A DNA stretch of 32,659 nt from contig NZ_JZDQ02000054.1 in the NCBI RefSeq assembly GCF_000960475.2, forward strand, positions 1-32,659, given 5' to 3'. The stretch is from Nocardioides luteus (GTDB taxonomy: Bacteria; Actinomycetota; Actinomycetes; Propionibacteriales; Nocardioidaceae). The position numbers were made by a program, and so were the translations under genes. Positions 1 to 6,679 of the stretch are shown piece after piece. The notes beneath the pieces were generated by a model, which saw only the letters and a program-made list of their open reading frames with translations, had not been told where the DNA came from and did no database searches. Numbering within the stretch: position 1 is the stretch's first letter; every line of letters starts with the position of its first letter.

Positions 1-26
1 TCGGCCGACGTAAGTGACGTCTCGGC
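1..26. repeat. Partial palindromic repeat at the left window edge
   Basis: The first 26 bases, read on the minus strand, begin GCCGAGACGTCACTTACGT. That matches the last 30 bases of the window at 18 of 19 positions. It lies directly after the stop codon of the chelatase gene, so it may act at a transcript end. Only part of the element is inside the window. Confidence 0.5.
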
Positions 27-34
27 GGGGTGGG

Positions 35-778
35 TCAGACCGGGACCAGCTCCACAGCGCCGACGGCGTAGCGGGCCAGGATGGTGCGGGCCACCTCGGG
101 GTGGGCGCCCATCGGGTCGCTGACCGCGACGGCGCCGGCCTCGAGGGCGAGCTCCTTGGCGCGGTCGGGCAGCTGCCCGGGAGCCAGGAAGAGCATGCCG
201 ACGGCGATGTGGCGGCGGCCCTCGGCGCGGAAGGCACGCACGGCCTCGCCGGTGGCCGGCGGAGCGGCCGAGGCGTACGCAGCCACGACCGGCAGCTTGT
301 GGTGGGAACCCCAGATCCGGGCCAGCCGGGCCACGGACTGGTTGGCCAGCGAGTCCGAGGAGCCGGCGGCGGCCAGGACCAGCGCGTCGAGCTCGCGCAC
401 CCGGGCGGCCTTCAGCGACGCCCGCAGGCGCTCGTCGAGCACCTGCAGGAAGACGCTCTCCAGGCCGAGGATCGCGCTGGTGTGGATGCGCAGGCCGGAG
501 TGGCGGGCGGTGGCCTCGGCGATGACGGAGGGGACGTCGACGCGGGCGTGGAACGCCTCGGTCAGCAGGAGCGGCACGACGACGATCTCGTCGTGGCCGG
601 CCTTGACGAGCTTGTCGATGACGGCCTGGAAACGCGGCCGGGAGTGGTCGAGGAAGGCGGCTTCGATGCGGAGGTCGGGGCGCAGGGCGCGCACCTCGGC
701 CACGAGGGCGTTGATGGTCGCGGCGGACTGCGGATCGCGGCTGCCGTGAGCCAGGGCTACCAGAGCGGGAGCTGCCAT
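35..778 (-). CDS. CbiX-type sirohydrochlorin chelatase family protein
   Basis: This 247-residue protein belongs to the CbiX/SirB chelatase family, which inserts a divalent metal into sirohydrochlorin. The family signature LAHGSRDP lies at the N terminus and the protein has two similar halves, as usual for CbiX. It is the last gene of a sulfate-assimilation cluster, so the likely role is iron insertion to make siroheme for the sulfite reductase encoded upstream. Mycobacteria have a similar nirA-cysH-che1 order. An in-frame ATG three codons earlier (787) exists, but the ribosome site GAAGGA sits 8-9 bases before ATG 778 and only 1 base before ATG 787, so 778 is preferred. Cobalt rather than iron as the metal cannot be excluded. 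Confidence 0.85.
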   Translation of the reverse strand: MAAPALVALAHGSRDPQSAATINALVAEVRALRPDLRIEAAFLDHSRPRFQAVIDKLVKAGHDEIVVVPLLLTEAFHARVDVPSVIAEATARHSGLRIHTSAILGLESVFLQVLDERLRASLKAARVRELDALVLAAAGSSDSLANQSVARLARIWGSHHKLPVVAAYASAAPPATGEAVRAFRAEGRRHIAVGMLFLAPGQLPDRAKELALEAGAVAVSDPMGAHPEVARTILARYAVGAVELVPV

Positions 779-854
779 TGTCTTCATCCTTCGGGTGTTG
801 CAGGGAAAGTCGGAAAGTCTGTGTCTGTTCGCGCCCTTCGGGCGGCGCTGCCGG

Positions 855-1598
855 TCAGGCGTGGATGCCGCACTCGGTCTTGCCGGTGCCGGCCCATCGC
901 CCGCTGCGCGGGTCCTCGCCGGGGGCGACCCGGCGGGTGCACGGCGCGCAGCCGATCGAGGGATACCCGTCGTAGACGAGCGGGTTCACGAGCACTCCGT
1001 TGTCCTCGATATATCGCTCGACCTGCTCGTCGGACCATCGCGCCATCGGCGAGACCTTGACCTTCTGACGTTTGGCGTCCCAGCCGATGACCGGGGCGAT
1101 GACCCGGTTCTTCGTCTCCGCGCGGCGCAGGCCGGTGGCCCAGGCGTCATAGGAGGCGAGCGAGTCGGCCAGGGGCTTGACCTTGCGCAGCGCGCAGCAC
1201 AGGTCGGGGTCGGTCCGGTAGAGGTCCTTGCCGTACTCCGCGTCCTGCTCCGCCACGCTCTGCACGGGCGTGATCGTGAGGAGGTTGACCGGCATCGTCG
1301 CCGCGACCGCGTCGCGGGTGCCGATCGTCTCGATGAAGTGGTAGCCGGTGTCGAGGAAGACCACGTCGATCCCGGGTACGACCTTGGAGGCCAGATGCGC
1401 GAGGACCGCGTCACCCATCGAGGACGTGATCGCGAACCGCTCGCCGAAGGTGGCGGCGGCCCACTCGATGATCGTCTCGGCCGGGGCGAGCTCGAGCTCG
1501 GCTCCCCAGTGGGAGACGATCTCGCGCAGCTCCTCGGGCGTACGTCCCTCGGTGTCGACCGCGCGGTTGGCCCGGGCGGCTGCTGTGCTGACGCTCAT
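855..1598 (-). CDS. cysH: Thioredoxin-dependent APS/PAPS reductase CysH
   Basis: This 247-residue protein reduces activated sulfate to sulfite in the cytoplasm during assimilation. Four cluster cysteines are visible (C134-C135 and C217/C220), together with the C-terminal ECGIH motif carrying the catalytic cysteine C243. The CC...CxxC set is the 4Fe-4S signature of bacterial reductases that use APS, so APS is the expected substrate rather than PAPS. The PP-loop region lies near residues 55-62 (ITSSMGD). Its ATG overlaps the stop of a 27-codon ORF by four bases (ATGA), with GGAGGTGGCGGC ahead as ribosome site. It is part of the sulfite reductase operon; no ATP sulfurylase (cysD/cysN) gene is present in the window. 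Confidence 0.93.
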   Translation of the reverse strand: MSVSTAAARANRAVDTEGRTPEELREIVSHWGAELELAPAETIIEWAAATFGERFAITSSMGDAVLAHLASKVVPGIDVVFLDTGYHFIETIGTRDAVAATMPVNLLTITPVQSVAEQDAEYGKDLYRTDPDLCCALRKVKPLADSLASYDAWATGLRRAETKNRVIAPVIGWDAKRQKVKVSPMARWSDEQVERYIEDNGVLVNPLVYDGYPSIGCAPCTRRVAPGEDPRSGRWAGTGKTECGIHA

Positions 1599-1678
1599 GC
1601 CGCCACCTCCGTAACGGAATGCGAAGAATACGGAGCCGGCGGCCTGAGGCCCGTTGTCGCTCGCTTACGCTCGCTCAT
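1595..1678 (-). CDS. 27-codon ORF coupled at both ends (putative)
   Basis: This ORF encodes 27 residues beginning MSERKRATTG and ending SVTEVAA. Its start overlaps the stop of the zinc-ribbon gene in ATGA, and its stop overlaps the cysH start in another ATGA, so it would be translated between them without a gap. Its ribosome site GAAGGAGG lies in the end of the zinc-ribbon gene. The composition is less GC-biased than its neighbours, and an internal 5-bp inverted repeat with a 1-base loop (GGCCTCAGGCC) is present. The first codons duplicate the start of the zinc-ribbon gene (both GCATGAGCGAGCG in context). I do not recognise the peptide. It may be a real small protein, a coupling ORF that carries ribosomes to cysH, or a captured piece of a short repeat. 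Confidence 0.45.
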   Translation of the reverse strand: MSERKRATTGLRPPAPYSSHSVTEVAA

Positions 1679-1860
1679 GCGTGCGCCTCCTTCGTGACGT
1701 TCCGAGAGATTTCCGGTCGAGTGATCTGGCCCAGTGACTTCAGCTGGAAGGCCCGCAGGCAGGCGCGGCACTCCCAGGACCCGTGCGTCGCCTCGTGCGG
1801 CCACAGGTCGGTCTCCCCGCAGAACGGGCAGTGGAACGGGGTCCCGGCGCGCTCGCTCAT
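1675..1860 (-). CDS. Small zinc-ribbon protein of the sulfur operon
   Basis: This gene encodes 61 residues with two knuckles, CPFC (C11, C14) and CRAC (C31, C34), which should bind one zinc ion. The rest is short and soluble, with a Trp/His-rich middle (DLWPHEATHGSWE). Small proteins of this kind are found between sulfite reductase and cysH genes in other actinobacteria; I recall a similar ORF in the Streptomyces cluster, with no established function. The ATG overlaps the sulfite reductase stop by four bases, so the two are translationally coupled. Possible jobs are electron carrier, chaperone for the reductase or thiol/zinc sensor, but none can be chosen from sequence. Confidence 0.8.
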   Translation of the reverse strand: MSERAGTPFHCPFCGETDLWPHEATHGSWECRACLRAFQLKSLGQITRPEISRNVTKEAHA

Positions 1861-3581
1861 GCGGGCACCTCGCTCAGGGTCTTCTCGCCGCGCAGCAGCA
1901 CCTCGTCGGCCCGCGCGGTCCAGGCCGAGAACGTCTCGCCCTCGGTGCGGTCGGCCAGGTAGTTGACCACCAGCGCGGAGACGTAGTCGTCGAGCCCGGC
2001 CGAGGTGACCTTGTGGGCCCGCAGCTTGCGCCCGAAGTTGGCGGTCAGACCGGTCGCGCCACCCAGGTGCACCTGGAAGCCCTCGACCTGGTTGCCGTCC
2101 TCGTCGAGGACCAGCTGGCCCTTGAGCCCGATGTCGGCGACCTGGGTCCGCGCGCAGGCGTTGGGGCAGCCGTTGACGTTGACCGTGATCGAGGCGTCGA
2201 GCTCGGGGAAGCGCGACTCGAGCGAGGCGATCAGGTCGCGGGCGCGGTCCTTGGTGTCCACGATCGCGAGCTTGCAGAACTCGATGCCGGTGCAGGCCAT
2301 GGTGTTCTGGCGCCAGTTGGAGGGCCGGGCCGAGAAGCCGATGGCGTCCAGCTCGGCGACCAGGTCCTCGACGACCTCCGGCGAGACACCGATGAGCACG
2401 ATCTTCTGGTACGGCGTGAGCCGAGCACCCTCGACGCCGAACTTCTCCAGGACGCCGGCGAGCTCGACCAGGTGGGTGCCGGAGATGCGGCCGGCGATCG
2501 GGGCCACCCCGACGTACTTCTTGCCGTCCTTCTGGTCGTGGATGCCGATGTGGTCGCGGTGACCCAGCGGCGACTCGGGTGAGGGGTTGGAGACGAGCTC
2601 GCGGTCGAGGTACTCGTTCTCGAGCACCTCGCGGAACTTCTCCTTGCCCCAGTCGGCGACCAGGAACTTCAGCCGCGCCCGCGAGCGCAGCCGGCGGTAG
2701 CCGTAGTCGCGGAAGATGCCCGCGACGCCCGCCCAGACATCCGGGACCTCCTCGAGCGGCACCCACACACCGAGCTTCTCGGCCAGGCGCGGGTTGGTGG
2801 AGAGACCCCCGCCGACCCAGACGTCGAAGCCGGGACCGTGCTCGGGGTGGACGGTGCCGACGAAGGCGATGTCGTTGATCTCCGGAGCCACGTCGTGGGA
2901 GGGGTGGCCGGTCAGCGCGGTCTTGAACTTGCGCGGGAAGTTCGAGAAGGCCGGGTCGCCCAGGTAGCGCGCCTCGATCTCGCGCAGCGCCGAGGTGCCG
3001 TCGATGATCTCGTCGGCGGCGACGCCGGCGACCGGCGAGCCGAGGAACGGGCGGGGCGAGTCGCCGCAGGCCTCGGTCGAGTGCAGCCCGACCTCCTCCA
3101 GGCGCGACCAGATCTCCGGGACGTTCTCGATCTCGATCCAGTGGTACTGGATGTTCTCGCGGTCGGTGATGTCGGCGGTGTCCCGGGCGAAGTCGACGCC
3201 GATCTGACCCAGCGTGCGCACCGCGGCAGGGGAGAGGAGCTTGCCGTCGGAGCGGACCCGCATCATGAAGTAGCGGTCGTCGAGCTCCTCTTCCTCGAGG
3301 ATGGCGGTCTTGCCGCCGTCGATCCCGGGCTTGCGCTGGGTGTAGAGACCGAACCACCGGAAGCGGCCGCGCATGTCGGCCGGGTCGATCGAGTCGAACC
3401 CGCGCTTGGAGTAGGTGTAGAGGATCCGGTCGCGAACGTTGAGCGGGTCGTCGTTCTTCTTCGACTCCTCGTTCTTGTTCAGCGGCTCGGTGTAGCCGAG
3501 GGCCCACTGACCCTCGCCCTTCTTGGGTCGGGGGATCTCGGTCCGGGTGGCGCGCTTGGCCTGAAACCGGTTGTCGCTCAT
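1857..3581 (-). CDS. nirA: Ferredoxin-dependent nitrite/sulfite reductase (sulfite reductase type)
   Basis: This 574-residue siroheme/4Fe-4S enzyme performs six-electron reduction of sulfite to sulfide or nitrite to ammonium. The cluster ligands are C430 and C436 (CTGIEFC) and C472 and C476 (CPNAC). Y80 (GLYTQR) and C172 (TEACGD) are 92 residues apart, the same spacing as the Tyr69-Cys161 crosslink reported for Mycobacterium tuberculosis NirA, a mark of the sulfite-reducing branch. With cysH and the chelatase alongside, sulfite is the likely substrate; nirA is the mycobacterial name. The start ATG 3581 is preceded by AAAGG at 10 bases. The frame stays open further upstream, but that stretch is antisense to nothing known and lacks conservation, so it is treated as leader. 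A leader peptide ORF lies 127 bases upstream. Confidence 0.92.
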   Translation of the reverse strand: MSDNRFQAKRATRTEIPRPKKGEGQWALGYTEPLNKNEESKKNDDPLNVRDRILYTYSKRGFDSIDPADMRGRFRWFGLYTQRKPGIDGGKTAILEEEELDDRYFMMRVRSDGKLLSPAAVRTLGQIGVDFARDTADITDRENIQYHWIEIENVPEIWSRLEEVGLHSTEACGDSPRPFLGSPVAGVAADEIIDGTSALREIEARYLGDPAFSNFPRKFKTALTGHPSHDVAPEINDIAFVGTVHPEHGPGFDVWVGGGLSTNPRLAEKLGVWVPLEEVPDVWAGVAGIFRDYGYRRLRSRARLKFLVADWGKEKFREVLENEYLDRELVSNPSPESPLGHRDHIGIHDQKDGKKYVGVAPIAGRISGTHLVELAGVLEKFGVEGARLTPYQKIVLIGVSPEVVEDLVAELDAIGFSARPSNWRQNTMACTGIEFCKLAIVDTKDRARDLIASLESRFPELDASITVNVNGCPNACARTQVADIGLKGQLVLDEDGNQVEGFQVHLGGATGLTANFGRKLRAHKVTSAGLDDYVSALVVNYLADRTEGETFSAWTARADEVLLRGEKTLSEVPA

Positions 3582-3708
3582 GTCAGAGAAACCTTTGCGT
3601 CGGTCGTGGACGCACGGCGGAGCAGGGACGTGCTCGCGGCGGGCGCCCGGGATGTCTGTCGGGCGGCGGGCCAGCGGCTCGACGCGGTGGGATGCGGAGC
3701 GCTGGGCG

Positions 3709-3798
3709 TCAGTGGCGCCAACAGATCGAGCTGCGGATGCGGCAATAGTCCACGTGGCGTCGAACCACGAGGTGCGCATGTGTTGCAGCAGTGACCAT
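3709..3798 (-). CDS. Leader peptide of the sulfite reductase operon (HVDxxR...C type)
   Basis: This 29-codon ORF encodes a peptide whose C-terminal half reads RRHVDYCRIRSSIC, followed by WRH and stop. Actinobacterial genomes carry short putative leader peptides with an H-V-D-L-x-R...S-x-x-C pattern in front of sulfur-metabolism genes, and this fits closely, with two cysteine codons near the end (C19, C26). It sits 127 bases ahead of the reductase start on the same strand. Translation of the cysteine codons could report cysteine-tRNA supply and set downstream expression. ATG 3798 lacks a good ribosome site; an in-frame GTG at codon 11, giving a 19-residue peptide, is an alternative. The function is inferred from family pattern and position. 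Confidence 0.75.
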   Translation of the reverse strand: MVTAATHAHLVVRRHVDYCRIRSSICWRH

Positions 3799-3848
3799 GT
3801 CAAGGAGTCTCAGGTAGCGGACGGCCCTCACGCAATCTGGAATCCCGA

Positions 3849-3878
3849 TATATGAGACATTGGTCCGTTATGTGGGAC
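3849..3878 (-). promoter_or_regulatory. Direct repeat, 20-base period, upstream of the sulfur operon
   Basis: On the minus strand GTCCCACATA and GTCTCATATA lie exactly 20 bases apart and agree at 8 of 10 positions. They are 50-80 bases upstream of the leader peptide ATG, where an activator would sit. Two helical turns of spacing suggests a dimer on one face of the DNA. The regulator is unknown. Confidence 0.35.
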
Positions 3879-4033
3879 GTTCCCGCTCGTCCAGGCGGGC
3901 GATGTGGCCGAGGTCACCATCTGGTCACGTTCTCTCAACCGGGCTGAGCGGTCGGTCATTCCCGCGGGCGGTGATAGAGGACGTACGCAACGCACCGGAC
4001 GACCACGATGCTGCTCTCGTCCGGGCGGCTGAC

Positions 4034-4039
4034 TACGCT
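4034..4039 (+). promoter_or_regulatory. -10 box for leaderless glyA transcript
   Basis: TACGCT ends 7 bases before the glyA ATG and no Shine-Dalgarno sequence is present. Transcription should therefore start at or next to the ATG. Confidence 0.55.
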
Positions 4040-4046
4040 GTGCCTC

Positions 4047-5489
4047 ATGAGCGATCTGTCCGCCTTGACGAGTTCTGCCTACAACCAAGCCCTCGAGGTC
4101 ATCGCCTCCGTGGAGCCCCGCATCGCCGAGGCGACCAAGCAGGAGCTCGCCGACCAGCGAGCCAGCCTCAAGCTGATCGCGAGCGAGAACTACGCGAGCC
4201 CCGCCACGCTGATGACGATGGGCACCTGGTTCTCCGACAAGTACGCCGAGGGCACCGTCGGCCACCGCTTCTACGCCGGCTGCCAGAACGTCGACACCGT
4301 CGAGTCGATCGCCGCCGAGCACGCCCGCGAGCTCTTCGGCGCGGAGTACGCCTACGTGCAGCCCCACTCCGGCATCGACGCCAACCTGACGGCCTACTGG
4401 GCCATCCTCGCCCACCGGGTCGAGGGCCCGTGGCTGGAGAAGATGGCCGTCAAGAACATGAACGAGCTCTCCGAGGCCGACTGGGAGACCCTGCGCGCCG
4501 AGCTCGGCAACCAGCGTCTGCTCGGCATGAGCCTGGACGCCGGCGGCCACCTCACCCACGGCTTCCGCCCGAACATCTCGGGCAAGATGTTCCACCAGAA
4601 CCAGTACGGCACCGACCCGGAGACCGGGCTGCTCGACTACGACGCGCTGCGTGCCAAGGCCAAGGAGTTCCAGCCGCTGATCATCGTGGCCGGCTACTCC
4701 GCCTACCCGCGCCGGGTGAACTTCGCCAAGATGCGCGAGATCGCCGACGAGGTCGGTGCCACCCTGATGGTCGACATGGCCCACTTCGCCGGTCTCGTCG
4801 CCGGCAAGGTCTTCCAGGGCGAGGAGAACCCGGTTCCCTACGCCCACGTCGTGACCAGCACCTCCCACAAGTCGCTGCGCGGCCCGCGCGGTGGCTTCAT
4901 CCTGGCCACCGAGGAGTACGCCCCGAGCGTCGACCGCGGCTGCCCAATGGTGCTCGGCGGCCCGCTGAGCCACGTCATGGCCGCGAAGGCCGTCGCCTTC
5001 GCCGAGGCGAGGCAGGAGAGCTTCCAGACCTACGCCCAGGAGGTCGCCGACAACGCCAAGTCGCTCGCCGAGGGCTTCCTCAAGCGCGGCGCCAGGCTCG
5101 TCACCGGCGGCACCGACAACCACCTGGTCCTCCTCGACGTGACCAGCTTCGGCCTCACCGGCCGCCAGGCCGAGTCGGCGCTGCTCGACTCCGGCGTGGT
5201 CACCAACCGCAACTCGATCCCGGCCGACCCCAACGGCGCCTGGTACACCTCGGGCATCCGCCTCGGCACCCCGGCGCTGACCACCCGCGGCTTCGGTGCC
5301 GACGAGTTCGACCGGGTCGCCGAGCTGATCGTCGACGTGCTCTCGAAGACGACCCCCGGCACCACGAAGGCCGGCGGTCCGTCCAAGGCCTCCTACGCCA
5401 TCGAGGACGGCGTCGCCGACAACACCAAGGCCGCCGCGGCGGAGCTGCTCGCGAAGTTCCCGCTGTACCCCGGTCTCGACCTCGCCTGA
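4047..5489 (+). CDS. glyA: Serine hydroxymethyltransferase
   Basis: This 480-residue PLP enzyme interconverts serine plus tetrahydrofolate with glycine plus methylene-tetrahydrofolate. The Schiff-base lysine is K275 in STSHKSLRGPRGG, and the substrate region LIASENYAS is near residues 44-52. It is longer than the usual 420-residue form because of an insertion around residues 125-185 (WLEKMAVKNMNELSE onward), as in the long SHMT subgroup of actinobacteria. The frame is open 13 codons further upstream, but the ATG 7 bases after a TACGCT box fits the common start MSDLSAL. As serine and glycine metabolism feeds cysteine synthesis, proximity to the sulfur operon is sensible, though the two are divergently transcribed. 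Confidence 0.95.
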   Translation: MSDLSALTSSAYNQALEVIASVEPRIAEATKQELADQRASLKLIASENYASPATLMTMGTWFSDKYAEGTVGHRFYAGCQNVDTVESIAAEHARELFGAEYAYVQPHSGIDANLTAYWAILAHRVEGPWLEKMAVKNMNELSEADWETLRAELGNQRLLGMSLDAGGHLTHGFRPNISGKMFHQNQYGTDPETGLLDYDALRAKAKEFQPLIIVAGYSAYPRRVNFAKMREIADEVGATLMVDMAHFAGLVAGKVFQGEENPVPYAHVVTSTSHKSLRGPRGGFILATEEYAPSVDRGCPMVLGGPLSHVMAAKAVAFAEARQESFQTYAQEVADNAKSLAEGFLKRGARLVTGGTDNHLVLLDVTSFGLTGRQAESALLDSGVVTNRNSIPADPNGAWYTSGIRLGTPALTTRGFGADEFDRVAELIVDVLSKTTPGTTKAGGPSKASYAIEDGVADNTKAAAAELLAKFPLYPGLDLA

Positions 5490-5493
5490 GCTC

Positions 5494-6030
5494 GTGCCTG
5501 TTCCGAAGCGACCCAGCTCGATCCCCGGCGTCGGGGCCCCTCAGAAGGTGGTCCCGACGGCGGAGGTCCGTGTCGTCGTCGAGGACGAGTGGCCGGCGCT
5601 GAAGCAGGTGCGTCTCGCGGCTCTCCAGGACACGCCCCGTGCGTTCTGGGCCTCCTACGACGAGGTGGTGACCTGGCCCGACGAGCGGTGGCGCCTGTGG
5701 GCGGCGTCCGGCGCGGCCTACATCGCCTGGCTCGGTGAGAAGCCCTCCGGGCTCGCCGCCGGGATCATCCTCGAGGGCGAGCACCACCTGATCAACATGT
5801 GGCTCGCCCCCGAGGCACGTGGTCACGGTCTCGCCGAGGGTCTCATCCAGGCCGTCGCCGGCTGGGCGCGTCGCGATGGCGCCTCGGTGCTGACCCTGTG
5901 GGTCGTCGACGGCAACGAGTCCGGGCGCCGCCTCTACCAGCGCCTCGGCTTCGAGCTCACCGGCGAGACCCAGCCCTTCCCCGAGGGTGACCCGCGCACC
6001 GAGTCGAAGATGGCCCTGCGCCTCACCTGA
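5494..6030 (+). CDS. GNAT-family N-acetyltransferase
   Basis: This 178-residue single-domain acetyltransferase of the GNAT fold transfers an acetyl group from acetyl-CoA to an unknown amine. The acetyl-CoA loop is visible as EARGHGLAEGLI (about residues 109-120), followed by the late strand and helix DGNESGRRLYQRLGFE. The gene starts with GTG only four bases after the glyA stop, so co-transcription is likely. No ribosome site stands before that GTG, and a GTG about 23 codons later is possible. The first 25 residues are Pro/Val-rich and look poorly structured. The substrate cannot be deduced. Confidence 0.82.
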   Translation: MPVPKRPSSIPGVGAPQKVVPTAEVRVVVEDEWPALKQVRLAALQDTPRAFWASYDEVVTWPDERWRLWAASGAAYIAWLGEKPSGLAAGIILEGEHHLINMWLAPEARGHGLAEGLIQAVAGWARRDGASVLTLWVVDGNESGRRLYQRLGFELTGETQPFPEGDPRTESKMALRLT

Positions 6031-6062
6031 TCGCCTCCGACGGCGGGCTCCGGCCGGACACC

Positions 6063-6068
6063 TAGACT
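6063..6068 (+). promoter_or_regulatory. -10 box for leaderless transcript
   Basis: TAGACT is followed by 7 bases and then the GTG start at 6076, without a ribosome site. This is the same layout as at several other genes in the window. Confidence 0.5.
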
Positions 6069-6075
6069 CGGCTCC

Positions 6076-6375
6076 GTGACGGACGAGGTCGAGGTCAGCG
6101 CCCTGGCGATCAACGTGGCCATCCCCGATGAGCTGCAGTGGACCGACAGCAGGCGGGAGGTGACCTTCCGGCTCACCACGCTCAACGTGCGCCTGCTGCC
6201 CGACGGCCGGCTCGCGGCCAAGGCCTACGGTCGCCCGGTCGATGGTGGCCGCGGCGCCTACACCTCCTTCGCCGTTGCCGACCGGCCGGAGCTCACCGCG
6301 CTGATCAGCGATGCGGCGAAGGTCGCCGCGCAGCGCTGGCAGGCGGCGTACGCTCCGGAGCATGACGCCCGCTGA
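6076..6375 (+). CDS. Conserved-looking hypothetical protein, 99 residues
   Basis: I do not recognise this family. The protein is soluble and acidic at the N terminus, with alternating hydrophobic strands (FRLTTLNVRLLPDGRLAAKAYG) suggesting a small beta-rich fold, then an alanine-rich helix at the C terminus. GTG 6076 is chosen because a TAGACT -10 box lies 7 bases upstream. Its last 14 bases overlap the next gene, so the pair is likely one transcript. Codon use matches the neighbours. Confidence 0.7.
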   Translation: MTDEVEVSALAINVAIPDELQWTDSRREVTFRLTTLNVRLLPDGRLAAKAYGRPVDGGRGAYTSFAVADRPELTALISDAAKVAAQRWQAAYAPEHDAR

Positions 6376-6679
6376 GGTCGACGCCTACGTCGCGACCCTG
6401 GAGGGCTGCCGTCGCAAGCCGCGAGGCTGGTACGTGCACCACACCCGTCTCGTCGCCCGGCTGACCGATCCGACGACGCTCCTGGTCCGCGTTCCGATCG
6501 ATCAGCGTGACGCGCTGATCGATCGCTGGCCGGACGCCTTCGGCATCCCGCCTCGGCTGGAGGCGCACCACAAGATCGAGGCCTACCTCGACCGCGCGGC
6601 CCCCGAAGCCGTCCGTGAGGCGATCCGGCTCGCCTGGGAGTTCCAGCGCTACTCCGGCTTGCGCCAGAGCGACACGTGA
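6362..6679 (+). CDS. MmcQ/YjbR-like small protein
   Basis: This 105-residue protein resembles the YjbR/MmcQ (CyaY-like fold) group: an opening helix MTPAEVDAYVATL, a WYVHHTRLVARL strand pair, an L-V-R-V-P strand, then EAHHKIEAYLDRA and a closing helix. Members are sometimes labelled DNA-binding, without firm evidence. The ATG lies within the end of the preceding gene (14-base overlap). Its own 3' end overlaps the convergent methyltransferase gene by 31 bases. The family call is tentative. Confidence 0.65.
   Translation: MTPAEVDAYVATLEGCRRKPRGWYVHHTRLVARLTDPTTLLVRVPIDQRDALIDRWPDAFGIPPRLEAHHKIEAYLDRAAPEAVREAIRLAWEFQRYSGLRQSDT

Noticed and set aside
788..854. GCCC-TTCG-GGC mini-hairpin between cysH and the chelatase gene
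   Set aside because: The stem is short and imperfect; co-transcription of the two genes is the simpler reading.
1861..3507. Extension of the zinc-ribbon frame to 610 codons
   Set aside because: It is an out-of-frame reading of the sulfite reductase gene, and the ATGA overlap marks the real start.
3796..3801. TTGACA on the minus strand as a consensus -35 box
   Set aside because: It overlaps the leader peptide ATG and no acceptable -10 lies 16-18 bases downstream. It remains possible only if the leader starts at the internal GTG.
3799..4046. Possible riboswitch before glyA
   Set aside because: No recognisable glycine, THF or SAM aptamer core is visible, and the -10 box 7 bases before the ATG leaves no leader RNA.
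3828..5123. A 431-codon open frame on the minus strand opposite glyA
   Set aside because: It is an antisense shadow: glyA is unmistakable by motif, and this frame translates to Val/Gly/Leu-rich text without any family pattern.
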